Source of the DNA: Arthrinium phaeospermum
Taxonomy: Eukaryota > Ascomycota > Sordariomycetes > Amphisphaeriales > Apiosporaceae
Direction of reading: 5' to 3'
Length of the DNA: 64,000 nucleotides
Assembly: GCA_006503535.1 (NCBI GenBank)
Contig: QYRS01000002.1
Coordinates: forward strand, 744,001 to 808,000
Position 1 is the stretch's first letter. The number at the start of each line of letters is the position of its first letter. The translations under genes and the position numbers were made by a program. Below are positions 37,649 to 51,600 of this stretch, piece by piece. Under the pieces are notes generated by a model. That model searched no databases. It was given only the letters and a program-made list of their open reading frames with translations, and was not told the origin of the DNA.

Positions 37649-39103
37649 GTTGACTGACGACGACGACGACGATGGCGCCGGTGGGATCTGCCTCTTTACA
37701 ATATTAGAAGATGCCTTGGGGTCGGGTAGGTCGCAGAAAAAGACTAGAGTAGAAGAAGGAAGTGTCGGAAGCAGATGTAAATGGGATGGGGATGGGGTCA
37801 TAAATCAGATGACGACGAGCTGGTCGCTACCGAGGCTCGAAGCTCTTTCCGGACGGTTCCAGGTTCCAGTGGATTTGCTGATCCCCCAAGCCCATTGGCA
37901 ACAACAGCTTCTGATTGGCTTTGGTGGAGACCACCGGCGCCATCTGAGACCTGGGGAAAGGTCCGGACTGCAGTTGCTGGGACGCCCGAGAAAACAAAGC
38001 ATAGATGTACACACACCTCAAGATCCTTTGCACTTCGTTGGTTCAATTATGGGCCTCAAGTTTGCAGAAAAGGTCACTTAATTCTCTGGTAAAATAAGGA
38101 GAATGCACCCGTCTTTGCGATTAGGAAGTTTGCTACCAAACATCTGCTTACAAGAATATCCAGTCACTGTTTGTGCATCTTGTTTTGAGGAGCAACGGCG
38201 ACTTACATGTGTATTGCATGCCCCACAAGACAACCTTCTCAACCGAGCCCGACCTTGTTGTGGCGAAGCATACCTCACCTTAGGTACCATTCAGCTTCAG
38301 ACCAGCCGAGCTCACAGCAAGTTGACAGCTGACCACATCCCGCAAAATAGGTGCGCATTATTTCAGGTAGTTAGCTAGTTCCTGCATAAGGATGATGATA
38401 TGTTTCAGGAGAGTGCGCTGGCAGCGGATGGCGTCGCTGTGAGGAAAACAAAAAGCAACACTTTTTGCCCTTGGCGCATCGGCATTTGAAAGTGAGCTTT
38501 AGACGAGTAAGACGCTGTTCAGCCATTCTGACTTAGTGGCTTTTGAATTGATTTTTTTTCCACCGGGAAATGAGTGAAGAAAGGGGTTGGTGTTTTGGAG
38601 TACCTAATACTTTCCTCTGCATACCTCCCTCGTTCGCAAATATGTCGCTGAGGATACACATGTAAGTCGGTGCTTCTATGTCCCAGTCTATTTCTGTCGC
38701 CCTCGAGACTAAGTATTTTGCGCCTCCGGGTGTATTCAGGTATTGATACTCAAATACATCAAAACATACCTAAACCAATGTAAGCCGGTTTGCAGCACGG
38801 ATTGAGCCGGCCACGGGTCTCCGTGATCGGCTTCGGCCTTCAACCGAAAGCCGGATATTAGGCAACGCCGTGACGACGACCCTACAAGTTGCCTTGTGGA
38901 AGATACTTAAACACACAGGTGCTTAATGGAGCCAACGAGGAAGATACACAGAATAGCTTACGTCTAATTCGGTTGTTCTAAAACGACCTGACTCTCAATC
39001 CTCTACTCGCTTCGTCCGAATTGCCTTCCTATTATATTCGTGACATCCTAAAGCCGGTATATATTGCTAAAGTCAGTCCACCCCCACCACCGACGCCACA
39101 AAC
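37649..39103. promoter_or_regulatory. Divergent promoter region, Lon / GNAT gene
   Basis: This 1.45-kb gap lies between two outward-facing genes. The end next to Lon is rich in CATCATCAT/GTCGTC-type repeats in its 5' leader. The open frame at 37515-38081 (+) is antisense to the Lon start and has no conserved motif. No RNA gene is seen. Confidence 0.45.
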
Positions 39104-39625
39104 ATGTCTACACCTGCCAGCCTACCCTCGGGCTACACCCTCGTCGAAGGCTACCCGTCCGTGGAAGACTACATGCACCTCCGCCGCGCCTCGGGCCTAA
39201 CGCCCGTGACCGCCCACCAAGCCCGCGCCGCCGTCACGGGCGCCTGGTACGGCTGCTACGTCGTCGCCGCCGAGACCATATCTTCCGCCCTAAAGCCCGC
39301 CGTGGCCATGGGCCGCATCATCGGCGACGGCGGCTGGTATTTCCTCATCGCGGACATGGCGGTGCTGCCGGAGCACCAGCGGCGGGGGCTCGGCGACGCA
39401 ATCCTGAAGACGCTCCTGGAGCGGATCCGGACGCATGCTGCCGAGGGCGACGCCTATGTGACGCTCTTTGCCGACGTCCCCGGGCGGAGGCTCTACGAAA
39501 GGAACGGGTTCAAGGAGGCGATGCCGAGGGAGATGGGTATGGATCTTGTTCTGAAAGACGTCGGTTCCGGTGGAAGCCAGGGAGGACAACCGGTTCAACG
39601 AGACCACCTCGAACCGAGCCAATAG
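39104..39625 (+). CDS. GNAT-family N-acetyltransferase
   Basis: A single-exon gene of 173 residues. It is a complete GNAT fold: motif A reads DMAVLPEHQRRGLGDAILKTLLE, with the acetyl-CoA-binding QRRGLG loop, and motif B ends in the usual RRLYERNGFKEA element. The N-terminal YTLVEGYPSVEDYMHLRRASGL is typical of small bacterial-like GNATs found in fungi. The enzyme would transfer acetyl from acetyl-CoA to an amine; the substrate cannot be read from the sequence. No signal peptide or membrane segment is visible, so it is probably cytosolic. The start has a good context (AACATGT) and lies just after a run of CACCACCGAC-type leader sequence. The C-terminal 20 residues are Gly/Gln-rich and may be disordered. 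Confidence 0.9.
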   Translation: MSTPASLPSGYTLVEGYPSVEDYMHLRRASGLTPVTAHQARAAVTGAWYGCYVVAAETISSALKPAVAMGRIIGDGGWYFLIADMAVLPEHQRRGLGDAILKTLLERIRTHAAEGDAYVTLFADVPGRRLYERNGFKEAMPREMGMDLVLKDVGSGGSQGGQPVQRDHLEPSQ

Positions 39626-39921
39626 AATAGGCAGTTTCGCTCCCCAAGTACTTCCCTTTTCGATGTGTTCTGACTTGGAAGCACTGGACCCCTGAATGTT
39701 TAGTCATGCACCAAACAGTCATGGAAACGAAGCCAAAGAGTTTTCGCAAATCATATAATTGAACGCCCCAGAACTAGAGATGGAAATTGCCAAAGCAGCA
39801 CCCTTCCGCTATGCATATAAAGTCAAGACCTTCTGAACAAGTACGAAAGCACGATACAAAAGTCTAGCGTGGGTATCTAAACAATTGCGCCAAACTGAAA
39901 TTATGCCGCAGGAAACAAAAA

Positions 39922-41904
39922 TCACGAACGCCCTTCCCACGGATTATGAAACTCATCCTCGCCACCAGAGCCGTACAGTGGGCTCTTCCCGTTCCCCCGC
40001 GCCTCGTCATTCCATAGTCTGGACTCCTCTGCTCCGGGGCTGTTCTCATCAGGGGTGGGCTCTCCCACCTGGAACGGAGTCGCTTCATCCTCTTCGTCCT
40101 CGGCCTCTTCCATAAGAACCTGGGGGTCTGATGTCGAAAGGACCGGGGCGCCAAGGGGGCCGTTCTTTTGTGATGATTCGGCTTCCTCGGTTACCGTCTT
40201 GATAACCTTGGCAGGACTGCCAGGAGAAGGCTCGTTAGCCAGGAGGCTTTGCTTTCTCGCCTTCTGTTTCCCCTTTACAAGCTGTTTAGTAAGGCTGCCG
40301 GAGCTTCCCACGGTCTTAGCCGCCGGCCGTGTGGAGCTGTATGATGCAGCGCGCGAATCTGCGCCCCAGGTGCCGGAGCTAGACTGGTGTACTCGTGCCT
40401 GCCCATACCACCGTTCCCGCGATGGTATATTTGCCGTGATGACGGGATACTGCACTTGTTAGTAGGACACCCCAGGATGCGTTTGAATGATGTAAACCTA
40501 CATTCCAATCCCCAAACTCCAGTTCCCTTGCTTTGTCATACAGACTTTCGTCACCTGAATCGATATCGGTCTCATCTGTAGCACCTCCACTATACTTGGG
40601 GTTTGACCCGCTTGGTCCAGCATCGCCATTCAGGAGTGGTGTATTCGCAGATAACTCCCCTCTGACCTCCTCTGGTTTCGGAATCCAATACTTGGCTTCC
40701 CCGCTCCGCTTGTATCTCATACCGTCCTTGATTCTGGCAAACCGGGAGCTCGAGTCTTCATGAGCGATGACCTTGCCAGATGAGTCAAATACACGATAAT
40801 TGTACTTGTCACCACTGAATGTCTCCTTGGAATCCTGGATGAGATCGATGACTCCGAAAGCATCTCGCAGAGCATACTTCATGGGTAACCTTGCCGCTGA
40901 TACCGTGTTATCGGCGTAATCGTGGTACGAGAAAGCATACCAGTGCGCCACTGCGAAAGCGGGCATTTCACAGCAAATCAAGGCATCTTGGATAGCGGCA
41001 GCCAGGTTGTCAGAGGTGTAGCCCTCGACGTTATCGGGGATTGCTCCCAACCACACGAGGATAGATAGAAGGAACCCTTGCCAATACGAAGCGAAAATGA
41101 TGAGCTTGATGCACAAGAATTTGGGCACGGGGCGGAACGGCAGCAGATCGTTATGCATGCAGACCCAAAAGAGGCCTAGGGCGTACAAACTAATCGTGAC
41201 ACTGAGGTTGTACACGATGCCGCTCCAAAGGTAGCCAGAGGTTAGTCCAATGTAGCCCTCCTGGTAGGTGCCTGTGGCCTTCATGATGATGGCGGCAAGA
41301 GCCAGTATAGGCTTCAGCCAGGCATATTGCAAGATACCGCGCTTGATGGCGAGGAAAGTGTAGGGGTCTGATATGTCGACCTTGGGCAGGACATGGTTCA
41401 GGGGCCACAGATGCTGAACGGGCGAACGGCCGTGGGTCATGATCAACAAAGCTCTCTCGCCACTGAGATAGTTAATCAAGAGCTGGAAAAAGGCGTAGAT
41501 GGTGAAAGCCTCATATATATCTCGAATCGGGTCCAGGAATTGGGCCGCCACCAACGAGATCATGCTAACCCAGGAGGATATCGAGTATATCGGTACCATG
41601 AGGAGCAACCGGACGGTATATCTTTGGGACAGAGGCTTTCGGTAGTTCTTGCTGCAGTACGGTCAATGTCCGGTCGTGGACATGCAGCCTGGTCAGGGGA
41701 TACGTACAGTTGGAACCATATTGATCTGCGTTGGACAGCGTTGAAGTCAGTACAGATGCGCCTTATAACCAGAGCAGGCAGGGTATTTGGCGGGCAGTAA
41801 CAGAAAAAGCCTCACATTATAGATAGAACGGTGGCCACAACAGAGGCAGCACCGGCCGTGATGGTGGTCGCATATTCGAACTTTTGGCCTGTGCCGCTGA
41901 CCAT
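39922..41904 (-). CDS. DUF300 / TMEM184-like multi-pass membrane protein
   Basis: The CDS joins 41904..41816, 41725..41708, 41651..40502 and 40449..39922, giving 594 residues. It belongs to the DUF300 (TMEM184/organic-solute-transporter-alpha-like) family of seven-transmembrane proteins, whose molecular function in fungi is not well established. The first membrane helix spans the first three exons (TITAGAASVVATVLSI to IWFQLKNYRKP). Conserved blocks include RLLLMVPIYSISSW, YEAFTIYAFFQLLINYLSGE, VLPKVDISDPYTFLAIKRGILQY and the CCEMPAFAVAHWYAFSY region. The last 250 residues are hydrophilic, acidic and Ser-rich, probably a cytoplasmic tail. Exon 2 is only 18 nt. All introns (90, 56 and 52 nt) are GT-AG. 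The gene is convergent with the GNAT gene, with 296 nt between stops, and divergent from csf1. Confidence 0.9.
41708..41725 (-). other. 18-nt microexon of the DUF300 gene
   Basis: On the minus strand this exon lies between acceptor ACGCAG and donor GTACGT. It supplies one completing base plus codons for S, I, W, F and Q and two bases of the next codon, joining VATVLSI to KNYRKPLSQRY. The join gives the family's membrane helix without a frameshift. Confidence 0.85.
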
Positions 41905-42684
41905 GGTTGTCTGTACTGTACGGCCGTCGCAAGAGCAGACGGCGGGAACTTATCTGAAAGGTGTTAATAAGTTGGATGGTCAAGCGATGACACAGGCATC
42001 ATCAAAACTGAATATTCGTGCAGGTAGAATCAGTGAAGCCTCTGACGACGCGCGGTGTGCAGCGTGTCGCATGGGCATGGGAAATCAGATGGTGATGGTG
42101 ATTGGGGTGAGGGAGCTAACGTTCCGCCTGCCTACTTGATGATGGCATGTGCTGCAGCCTGTGTCTCAAGAGATACCTCAAGCTAATCTGGATGCTTGGC
42201 CCCGGTTACTGCCCCCAGCAGCAGGCAGCCCCCGCCTATGTAGGTATCTCGCTGAGCCGTCAAGGTAAGTACTTGGGGAAATGTACTGCTAGGAACTGCT
42301 GGCTGCCCCCCCCTAGCTTTGGAAGCTAACAGGGGTGTCACAGCAGCTAGAGACCCCGCCGAATCTAAGCTGCAGCGCGTCATTAGGTAATTGAAGGAGG
42401 TGCTTTAAATAAGTCGAGCTTTAGATTAGCATGCAACGGCAACACAGACGCGCCAAACGCCGACAAACCAACATCAGCTTTGGATCACCAATTCAAGGGA
42501 CCAATCGACCCTCCGACATACGAATCCGTTGCGCATTGCAACGCACAACTGTCCCCGACTGGACCAGCTATGGACCCCGGCTCAGCACTGCCCTTATCTG
42601 CTGCGCGTGTCGGACAGATCTGGTAGGCGTTTTACGCTACCAAGTAGATCGCGAGAGATCAGGGGTGGACGGTTCTTGTTGAAC
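41905..42684. promoter_or_regulatory. Divergent promoter region, DUF300 gene / csf1
   Basis: This 780-nt gap separates two outward-facing genes. I see no CDS, RNA gene or repeat in it beyond short GTAGGTA/GTAAGTA motifs near 42238-42270. The role is inferred from orientation. Confidence 0.45.
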
Positions 42685-45600
42685 ATGGCAGATCTGGGAA
42701 GCACCAACCACGACACAGGATGGGCGAACTTCAATGGGTATGGATTTACTCTACTCGGGTTCTCTGCCTTGAGTTTCTCGGTCGGGCATTATACTAATAA
42801 CTGGCCTCATCTGCAGAGTATTTCTAGGCTTGCTTCTGGTATGCGGCTTTCTGTAAGTCTAGGCAACCCCGTACTCCCCGATCGACTCGACCTAATTTGG
42901 ATACAGGGCCGTCGTCTTCCTACTTTACTTTAATAGAATCGTTGCCTCCGTTATATCCTACCTAATCCGAACCTATACCTGGCGCACTTCCCGGATTCAT
43001 GTCGACATACAAGCCCTGCAGGTTTCCCTCTTGGGCGGCCGCATCTTTTTCAACGGATTCCGATACCACGGCCCCAACGAGACCATCTTGATTCAGAATG
43101 GCCACATCACATGGTCCTACTGGCTCTGGAGAGTCAAGAATGTCAAGATCAGGTCTTCCAAAAAACAGGCCAAGGCCGAGTCGACAGCGAATGCGCCAGA
43201 TCCCCCGGCGGAGAGCGTCGAGTCGCCCAATCTCCCATGTCGCATAAATATTGCTGTATCAGGTCTGGAGTGGTTTATATACAACCGCAGTCCGGTGTAC
43301 GATTCCATCCTGGCCGGAATGACGGATCCTGCGGATGCGCAAGAGTGCGATGCGGCCAGTACAGACCACCAAGTGGATGGCGCCAGCCATCCTCGGCAGC
43401 GATTACAAAAGGCGTCACAAAAAATTGAGGAGCAACTCAACAAACTCGACTCGAACTTCTCGCTGGACAAGAAAGAATCGCATGGTACGCACGGCGAAAA
43501 GGGGCATCCAGATGGCCATGGTCTCAAGGAATCCCCAACCTCGCTATCTGACGAGGATGGCGCATCGCCCAAAGAAGAGGATCAGCTGCCTCTAATGTTG
43601 CAACTTCTTCCAATACACTTTGAGTGCAACAAGGCGGCCGTCGTCATGGGAAACGAAAACACCAAGGGCATTCTAATCATCAAGACGAGTGCCCTCGACG
43701 GCGAAATCACCGCATCGGAGTGCCCAGTGCCAGATCCATACAGGCAAATCTTCAAAGTCCATTTCGACGAGCCCGTAGTTGAAATGAAGGACAACAAAGA
43801 GTACAAGGAGGACCAGCTCACCAGAGCGGTTAAGGACAAGCAAGTTGCCCTCGAAACCGAACCACCCCAGCATCGCCCATTCTTCAGAAGGCACAGGCGC
43901 AGGGTCATGAATCAGCTGAGAAACCTTGTCCCATATTGGAGATCATCCGTAGAGTCGTTCTCGGTACATTCGAGGCATGGCACGCTCGCAACCGAAAACC
44001 CGGTCGCAAACACGTACAATTGGCAAGGCCTTTCGAGGTATCTTAATGATGACGACGAGAACGACAAGATTCGCTGGTCATCAGTTGAGTATGCTGCGGT
44101 AACGACATTGGTGGAGAGTCCAGAGGCTACCCTGACAATCTTCTGGGATGTGCCTGGGAAGGTCACGCGTGCCCAACGCCAGCAAGGGGCTTCAGCCGAC
44201 CAAAAGAGTGCAAACAATGTCAATGGTTCTACCTCCCCGGCGTGGGCAATCAATCTGCAAATCAAGGGCGGTTTTGTCAACTACGGTCCATGGGCAGACC
44301 GATATAGGGCTGAAATACAGAGAATTTTCAACCCAAGTCTCAGCAAAGATGCAGTGCCTGCCAATCCACTTCCTGTTGGTGCCGACAGAGTTCCAACTCA
44401 ATTCAAGCTCTTCGTCGAGCTCGATGAAGAGGTTACTCTGAGGATCCCAACGCGCGAAGACTCGAAGAATTGGCGGTGGAAGAAAGAAGCTGATCCGCGA
44501 CAGCATCGCAAGCAAGACCCGCGGTCGAATGACCAAGACAAAGCGACCAACCCTGCTGCACAACAACGTCCTATCGGATGGCTCGATGTAAAAGTCGGTC
44601 CAAATGCTACCGTCTCTTATTCTATGGATATGCTGGCTGGCCCCACTGGATATACCAATACGCTGAATGTTGAACTTCCTTCGACCGAGATCTCCTCGAG
44701 TGTAAACCATGGGCTGCTGTGGCGATCGGGCCGTCTGTGCATATCCAGTGACATGTCTGGCCCTCTCAAATGGAACGCACTCCGTCAATGGCGCTTTGAT
44801 ATTGATGGTGACGACCTCGAGGTCTTCATCCTCAGGGACCATATCTTCTTGCTTACTGACTTGATCGATGATTGGGGAACGGGACCACCAGCAGATTATC
44901 TCCTTTTCACTCCTTTCAAGTACCTCTTGAACCTGGAATTCCGGAACCTGAAGCTATACCTCAACGTCAACGATGCCAATATCGTCAATAGTCCTACGGA
45001 CATGGAAGAGAACACATTTTTAGTCTTTTCTAGCCCCTGTCTGAAAGCAGAAACCTGCATATCTCTGGACAATTTCCGCCCCAGCAAGAATTCCGTCCCG
45101 TTTAAGGTGCATGCCGATACGATAGGACTCGCCTTACACTTGCCGCCCTGGAATACACAAGCCAGTTTCCTGAGCTCAAAGCAGGTTGGACAGGTAGAGA
45201 GTCTGTATCTGGGCGGCGCATATCACTACAATTCAACGACATCAGCTGCTAACACGGACACCCTTGTGCTCGATGTTACTGGCCAGTCATTGGTGGCAAC
45301 TGTACACGGATTTATCATACGGTATTTCCTGCTGTTGAAGGACAATTATTTCGGGGACTACGTTCATTTCCGTACCCTTGATGAATACCAAGAAACACTT
45401 CGCCTCAAAAAGGACAACCCAGAAGCCGAGGAGGCCACCCGGCCACCACACAAGAAGTCCAACGACATGGATGTGGTGCTCGGTATCCGGACAGATGAGA
45501 CCAAAATCATGCTACCCGCTAATTTATACTCCTCGGATCGACACCTAATCATCGAAGCTGCTGCTCTCTCGGTCGACCTTCGGTTTACCAACTACTATAT

Positions 45601-48600
45601 GGACCTCGATCTTGTTATCCCTCCACTTAGTCTGTCCATGGGCAGCGAAGAAGACGGTGCTACAAGTCCTTTGAGTACGACCTCTAGTACGCAGATGTTC
45701 ATTGATGGTGTCGAGGTCTACGGTCATCGTTTGTTTGGTTTGCCTCCAACGGAACCTACGTATCTGTGCAATTGGGACATTTCGCTAGGTACAATCACCG
45801 GCGAATGTACGACGGATTTCTTGAGTATACTGGCCAACGCTGGAAAAGCGTTTGGTTTCTCGCTCGACGATGACGAGAATGCGCTTATACCAGCTTCATC
45901 GATTGTTGTATACGACGTGACATTTCTGCGGGTTTGCGTCCAGTCAATACAGTTGTGGCTGCATGTGGAAGAAGCCGCCTTTATGTTCTCGACGGATTCC
46001 ATTGATGTCAACTTTAACGACTGGGCGAGAACACATTATTCCAAGCGGGCCGATATCAAAATTCCTTCCCTTGAGATCGCCTGTGTAAACTCGGAGTCTG
46101 CTTCCAGACACAAGTCTAGACTTTATAGTCGTGTGGAGACTGACGCGCTGGTCCGGACCAGCATCCAGCTCTCCATCATTGGGAGAAAGTACGGCTTCTC
46201 CGAGGAGAGGAGGCTTCAACAGGAGCTTATCCGGCGTGAAGACCAGCGTACTCATCGTACCGACTTCCTCATTCTCTCTGGCCTCCTGGCCCCCGAGCCC
46301 CCGGATCCAGTGGATCCTCCAGCACAAAGTGTGCCAACAGTTCCGCAGCCAATGACTCCCGTCAACCCTAGCCCCGAAAGGACTTCTGCTAGAAGCATCA
46401 GGTCCTTGCAGAGTTCGCGGCGATTGCGGCACAAGAGCTCGTTCCTATCCATGACCAGCGATAGCAGCAGTAGCATACACAGACTTGGCTCTAACGCTCG
46501 GCAACGGCCGCACGACAACGGTCGCCGCAGTGCAACTCCAGCTTATCATCAAGCGAACGAACGTCCGGCTTTGCGCCAGCGGGACTTTTCTGCCTCTACG
46601 GGACGCCACTCGGCATTCCACAGTGCTCTGGGAGACCACAAGGACCAAACTCATAACACCGTGGCCTTCTCCAGTCAGTTTTTCGCTCCTTATTTCCCAT
46701 TGGAGAATGTCCGCCCCAATGTGGGCGAGGCAACGTTGCAGAACTCAGAGATTGAAGATGATGACTTCGCCACTTCGTCTCAGTTCGGCCTTGCAGACAT
46801 TGATCCAGATTCATTGAGCGAGGATGCCGTACACCAGACCATCTTGGTCCAGCTACCCTCTGGCGTCTCGGCCTTTTTCAATACAACGGCGTTGCGGCAC
46901 ATCGCTTCACTGTTGGATGCGCTTCAACCCACTGAGCCCGAAGACATGCTAGATGCTCTCCAGATCAGCTCGATGACGGACATATTTGATATGCAGAAAA
47001 GGAGAAAGCTCAAACGTAGCATTGACGATATCGTTCTCCGGGTACCTCAAGCAAATATTCGCTTTCTCAACTGTTCCAACGTTGATTCCCCGCACCCGGC
47101 ACAACCAGAGCAAGATCAGTATGACTTCATACTGAAAAAGACACTTTTAGCCACACGGTCTGATACACAGGTCGACGAGAGCGACAATATCGATAATGCC
47201 AAATCGCGCTCCTCTTTTCATCTTCGCTTCGATACCTTTGAAGTTTCTGCTGCCGAGAGACTGGCCAATTTCCACGAAACGCAAGCCGCAGTCAAGACCA
47301 GCATCGAAGAAGTGATGGTCACGTTGGGCTCCAAAGAGGTAACCTTTGCGGATTGCGATATTGGTGCACTGCGACTCAGTACTTCCTCTGGAAAGATCGA
47401 ATACCTCGCGTCATTGATACACCGAACCAATATGCTAGCAGATGAAATGGGGGAGCTGTTTTCATCGACATTAGCCAGGGGCGACTGTCGGCCTAAGCAG
47501 CTCGTTCATCGCTTGATCACCGAAGCTCGGACTGCACCCGATGCTCCTTTCATGACTCGCCCTTCAGCCGTGCTACGAGCAGCCTCGGAGCACTTGAGAA
47601 CTCTGGATTCCTGGAAACTGTCTACGAGACTGCGCCAAATGTGGAGCAATATGAGCGACGCCCAAAAGGAGCAGCTCAGATATGAGTGCTTCAGCTCGTC
47701 CGGCGTATGCCCAGAAGGCGCAAGACAAGCAGCCGTGGAGGCATTCCAGGGCTGGAGAAGCTGGGATCTGGAGAACGTGGGAGACTCATTCTTGTTGAAG
47801 AATGTGTTCGGCAAAGCTACCACCAGCCAAGGTAATTCAGCGCAACGGCCAAAGTTGGCTTCGCTCCGGGTACAACAGGTGGAGTTCCTGCTTGACCCTG
47901 GCCCCAAACAGAACCAGGTCTTTGCTATGAACGTCACCACAAGGCTTCATTCGAAAGACCTTGAGACTCCAGACCCAGCCAGAGATGGTGCACCGGCTGG
48001 TCAACTCATGGTGGCGAATATGTACTGCTCAGAGGCAGGCCTAAACCTCAACTGGGAACTTCTGGAGCTCGTGGAGGACATATTGCGTCTATATCGACAG
48101 TCTGAGCTGGATAATACCCAAGCTGCCCATATAAACAAACCAGACAAGCCGGACAAATCAGACAAAGCCAAGTCTAAGATGGCACAACTGTCGGAGACAA
48201 TTCAGTTCGTCTTCACTCTGGGCCATGGCACCATCCTGCTGGAGACCGTCAACCTAAGGTCCGAAACCCATAGTGACGAACTTAGTATCTCGGTCTTGAT
48301 GTCCAAAGGGCCATTCATGACGAATACGAACGCTGTCTTGGCTTGCACCTCAGTCTCGACGAAACTGCGCAGTCACCAACAAGCACTGGCTACTTTCCGG
48401 CTTAAGGGGCCCAGTGTTTTCGTTTCACACGAATTGCTCGAGAGCGACGTGGCGTCGACGCATACGATTAAATCCACCGCAAGCAGCCATGACCTAAGAT
48501 TGACTATCAAACAAGATCCCATCGTATTGACAGAAGTCATTGATACCGTTGTTCAGGACGAACTGGCGCAGCTTTACCAGCTAAGAAGCCACCTTCCATC

Positions 48601-51600
48601 GGCTCCAGCTCCTGCGCCTGCGCAGCCAAAGAGCCACAAGATAACGGAGCGTCTTTCCTCGTTCCGAGTAGACCTGGCCATGTTTTTGAACACCTACACG
48701 ATCACATTGCCCCTATTGCGCACCATCACATATACGATATCTGGCGTTGTTGCTCGAGCCGCCATGGCTGCCAATTTCGGCAAAGAGATTATTTTTGATT
48801 TCGACATCAAAGAAAACTCGCACGACATGCAACTTAACGTCAACAATGCCCCACGAAGCATCTCCCTCTTGCAGATTCCGCCCACGAATGGACGTATCAC
48901 GAGTCGGATGGGCCAAGGAGAGCATTCCGTCTCAGTCTTTGCCTCAGTGGAGCTCGTTCAGCTTGATGCCTCGGCCGTATATACCCTCCTGAGTGCTCTG
49001 AACAGACCAGAAATGGCCAACGCCATCAGCGATCTCCAGCGGCAAGGGAAGGTCATGCAGGAACATATGCAGGAGATATTCGGATCGCCCGAAGAGCCAA
49101 CCCCCAAGAAGGCGGACCCCAACGACACCAAGCTGATCTACGAAGTGCACACAACACTCGCTGGCATTGAAATATTCGGACATTCGCCACTTAGATCAGA
49201 CACCACGCCTCTTGCGCATCTATCAGCCTCCCTGGGAAGTGTACATCTCAAACTAGCCAATCGACTAGACCAGCACAGTCCTATTCTGGAAAACCCCGAG
49301 ATTCATGTCAATCTACGCCAGATCCTCTTTGATATCAGAAAGGGCACGTCGGAGTCTATGCATACTTGCGGCAACCTCTCGTTCGCTGCTTTGATTACGG
49401 CGACCACAAGAGAAACCGAAGACGGCAAGGAAAAGAGAGCCTTCGATTTCAGAAGTGATAGTTTCAAGGTCAATCTGTCTGCGGAAACCATATCTACCTT
49501 TGTGGAAGTCATTGGCTACATGGGCGACAAGATCAAAGACCTCGACACGAGTAAAGAAATCGAGTATCTCCAAAAGCGACTGAAGCAGAGTCGACCGAAG
49601 ATTACGATTAACGATGAAGAAAACGAAGACACTGGGCCAGAAACGGATATATTCGACTCCTTCCTTGGGCAGATCGTGTATTCCTTTGTCGTGCACAACA
49701 TCCAAGTCAGCTGGCTCGTTAACCCCGGAATGGATCGTCTCGATGGTCATGAAGACTTGGTACTTTCTTTCCAGAAGATCGAGTTCGCCACCAAGAAGAA
49801 GAACACGGCTGGACTCACTATCGAGAACTTCCAGCTCCAGATGGCACCCCCTGACCATGATCGGATTGCGCGATCTGCCAACTCGGCTCTCCTTCCCGAG
49901 GTCGTCTTTAATGTGGCATTTGTCTCGACAATGGACACGCGCCGCCTTGCTTTCCAGGCGGTGGGCAAATCGCTCGATCTTCGTTTGACATCAGGTTTCA
50001 TCATTCCCGCTGCCAACCTGGTGGACTCCATCAGCCAATCGGTCAAGAACGTCAAGCAAGCCTCGGAGAACTGGACACCAATCGTACCGGTGACGGAGAA
50101 GCCTGCGGAGAAGCCTGCCAGCAAACCTGTCAAGGCTAAGCAACAAAGGTCGGTCTTTGGAAGCAAACGACTGGAGTCTCTACTCATTGATGCCGACTTT
50201 GCCGGTGCAGTCGTTCACTTGTCTGGCAAGAAGCCGACTTACGATGTCAACACTCAAATGAGTGGCAATGGCTACCCATCAATGTACCGCCCAGCTCTGG
50301 CCGGGAAGTATGGCCAATTTAGCACTGATGAATCAGGGGGTACCAGCACGACGCTGCGTAGTCCTGGTCTTGCTTGGAAAACAGAATATCGTGATGACGG
50401 CAAAGAAGACCAAGCTATCTACGGTGAAATCAAGGTCGACGCCTCACGTAACATTCTCTATCCAACCGTGGTGCCCTTGGTCATGGAGATTGTGTCAAGC
50501 ATCAAGGAGGTGGTCAGCCAAGACGAAGGGGATACTCCCATCGTACCTCCGACACCTCTCAGCACAGAAGATGCCGAGCCGAAGTCAGCCGAGGAAGAGA
50601 ACATTCTCACCACTGACCCAAGTGAGGTTCTGGGACGCACAAAGCTGAACGTTGGTCTACGTATTTGCAGACAAGAGTTCTCACTGAGTTGCCAGCCTAT
50701 CGCTCGAGTTGCGGCAACTGCCTGCTTTGAGGATATCTATATCACCGCCAATACTGTGAACTCGGTGGACCACGGCAATTTCTTTGCCATCTCGGGCACA
50801 TTCAACAAACTGCAGGCATCGGTGCAGCACGTATACTCGCGAGAGGCCACGGGCAGTTTCGAGGTGGACTCGGTCGTGCTCTCGCTCATGAACAGCAAGC
50901 ACTTTAGCGGGACGAGCGGCGTCTCGGCTATTCTCAAGGTCAGCCCTATGAAGGTGGCAGTCAATGCCAAACAGTTGCAAGACTTCCTGCTGTTCCGCGA
51001 GATTTGGGTTTCGCATGACACACGGCAAGGCACAGCTGCTCCCCCGGTGGCCACATTGCAGACGTCAACCTCGCAGCAAAGTCATCTTGTACAACGGTAT
51101 CAACAAGTTGCAGCAACAGCAGCCTTCCCTTGGACGGCTACCATCTCCATTGCGTCACTAGATGTCCGGGTTGACTTGGGCCAGTCTCTTGGCAAAGCTG
51201 TCTTCAAGATTAGTGACTTCTGGGTCTCTTCCAAGAAGACATCGGACTGGGAGCAGAATCTGTGCTTGGGTTTCCAGGGGATCGGGGTCGATTGTACGGG
51301 CCGCCTGAGCGGATTTGTGACCCTGCAGAGCTTCAAGCTCCGCACCTCCATAGAGTGGCCAGAGCGAGAAGCAGCGCTTAACCAGACCCCCCGAATCCAG
51401 GCATCGATCGGCTTCAGTCAGTTCCGGCTGAAAGCGGCTTTCGACTACCAGGCATTCCTGGTCGCCGATATCACCTCGATGGACTTCCTTATGTACAACG
51501 TGAGGCAGAAGCGAGACGGGAGCGCCGACAGGCTTGTCGCTAACTTCGACGGTGACGCCGTACAGGTCTTCGGCACGACAAGCTCAGCAGCCCAGAGTGT

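Noticed and set aside
37515..38081. 188-codon open frame on the plus strand
   Set aside because: Antisense to the first Lon exon and its leader; no recognisable motif.
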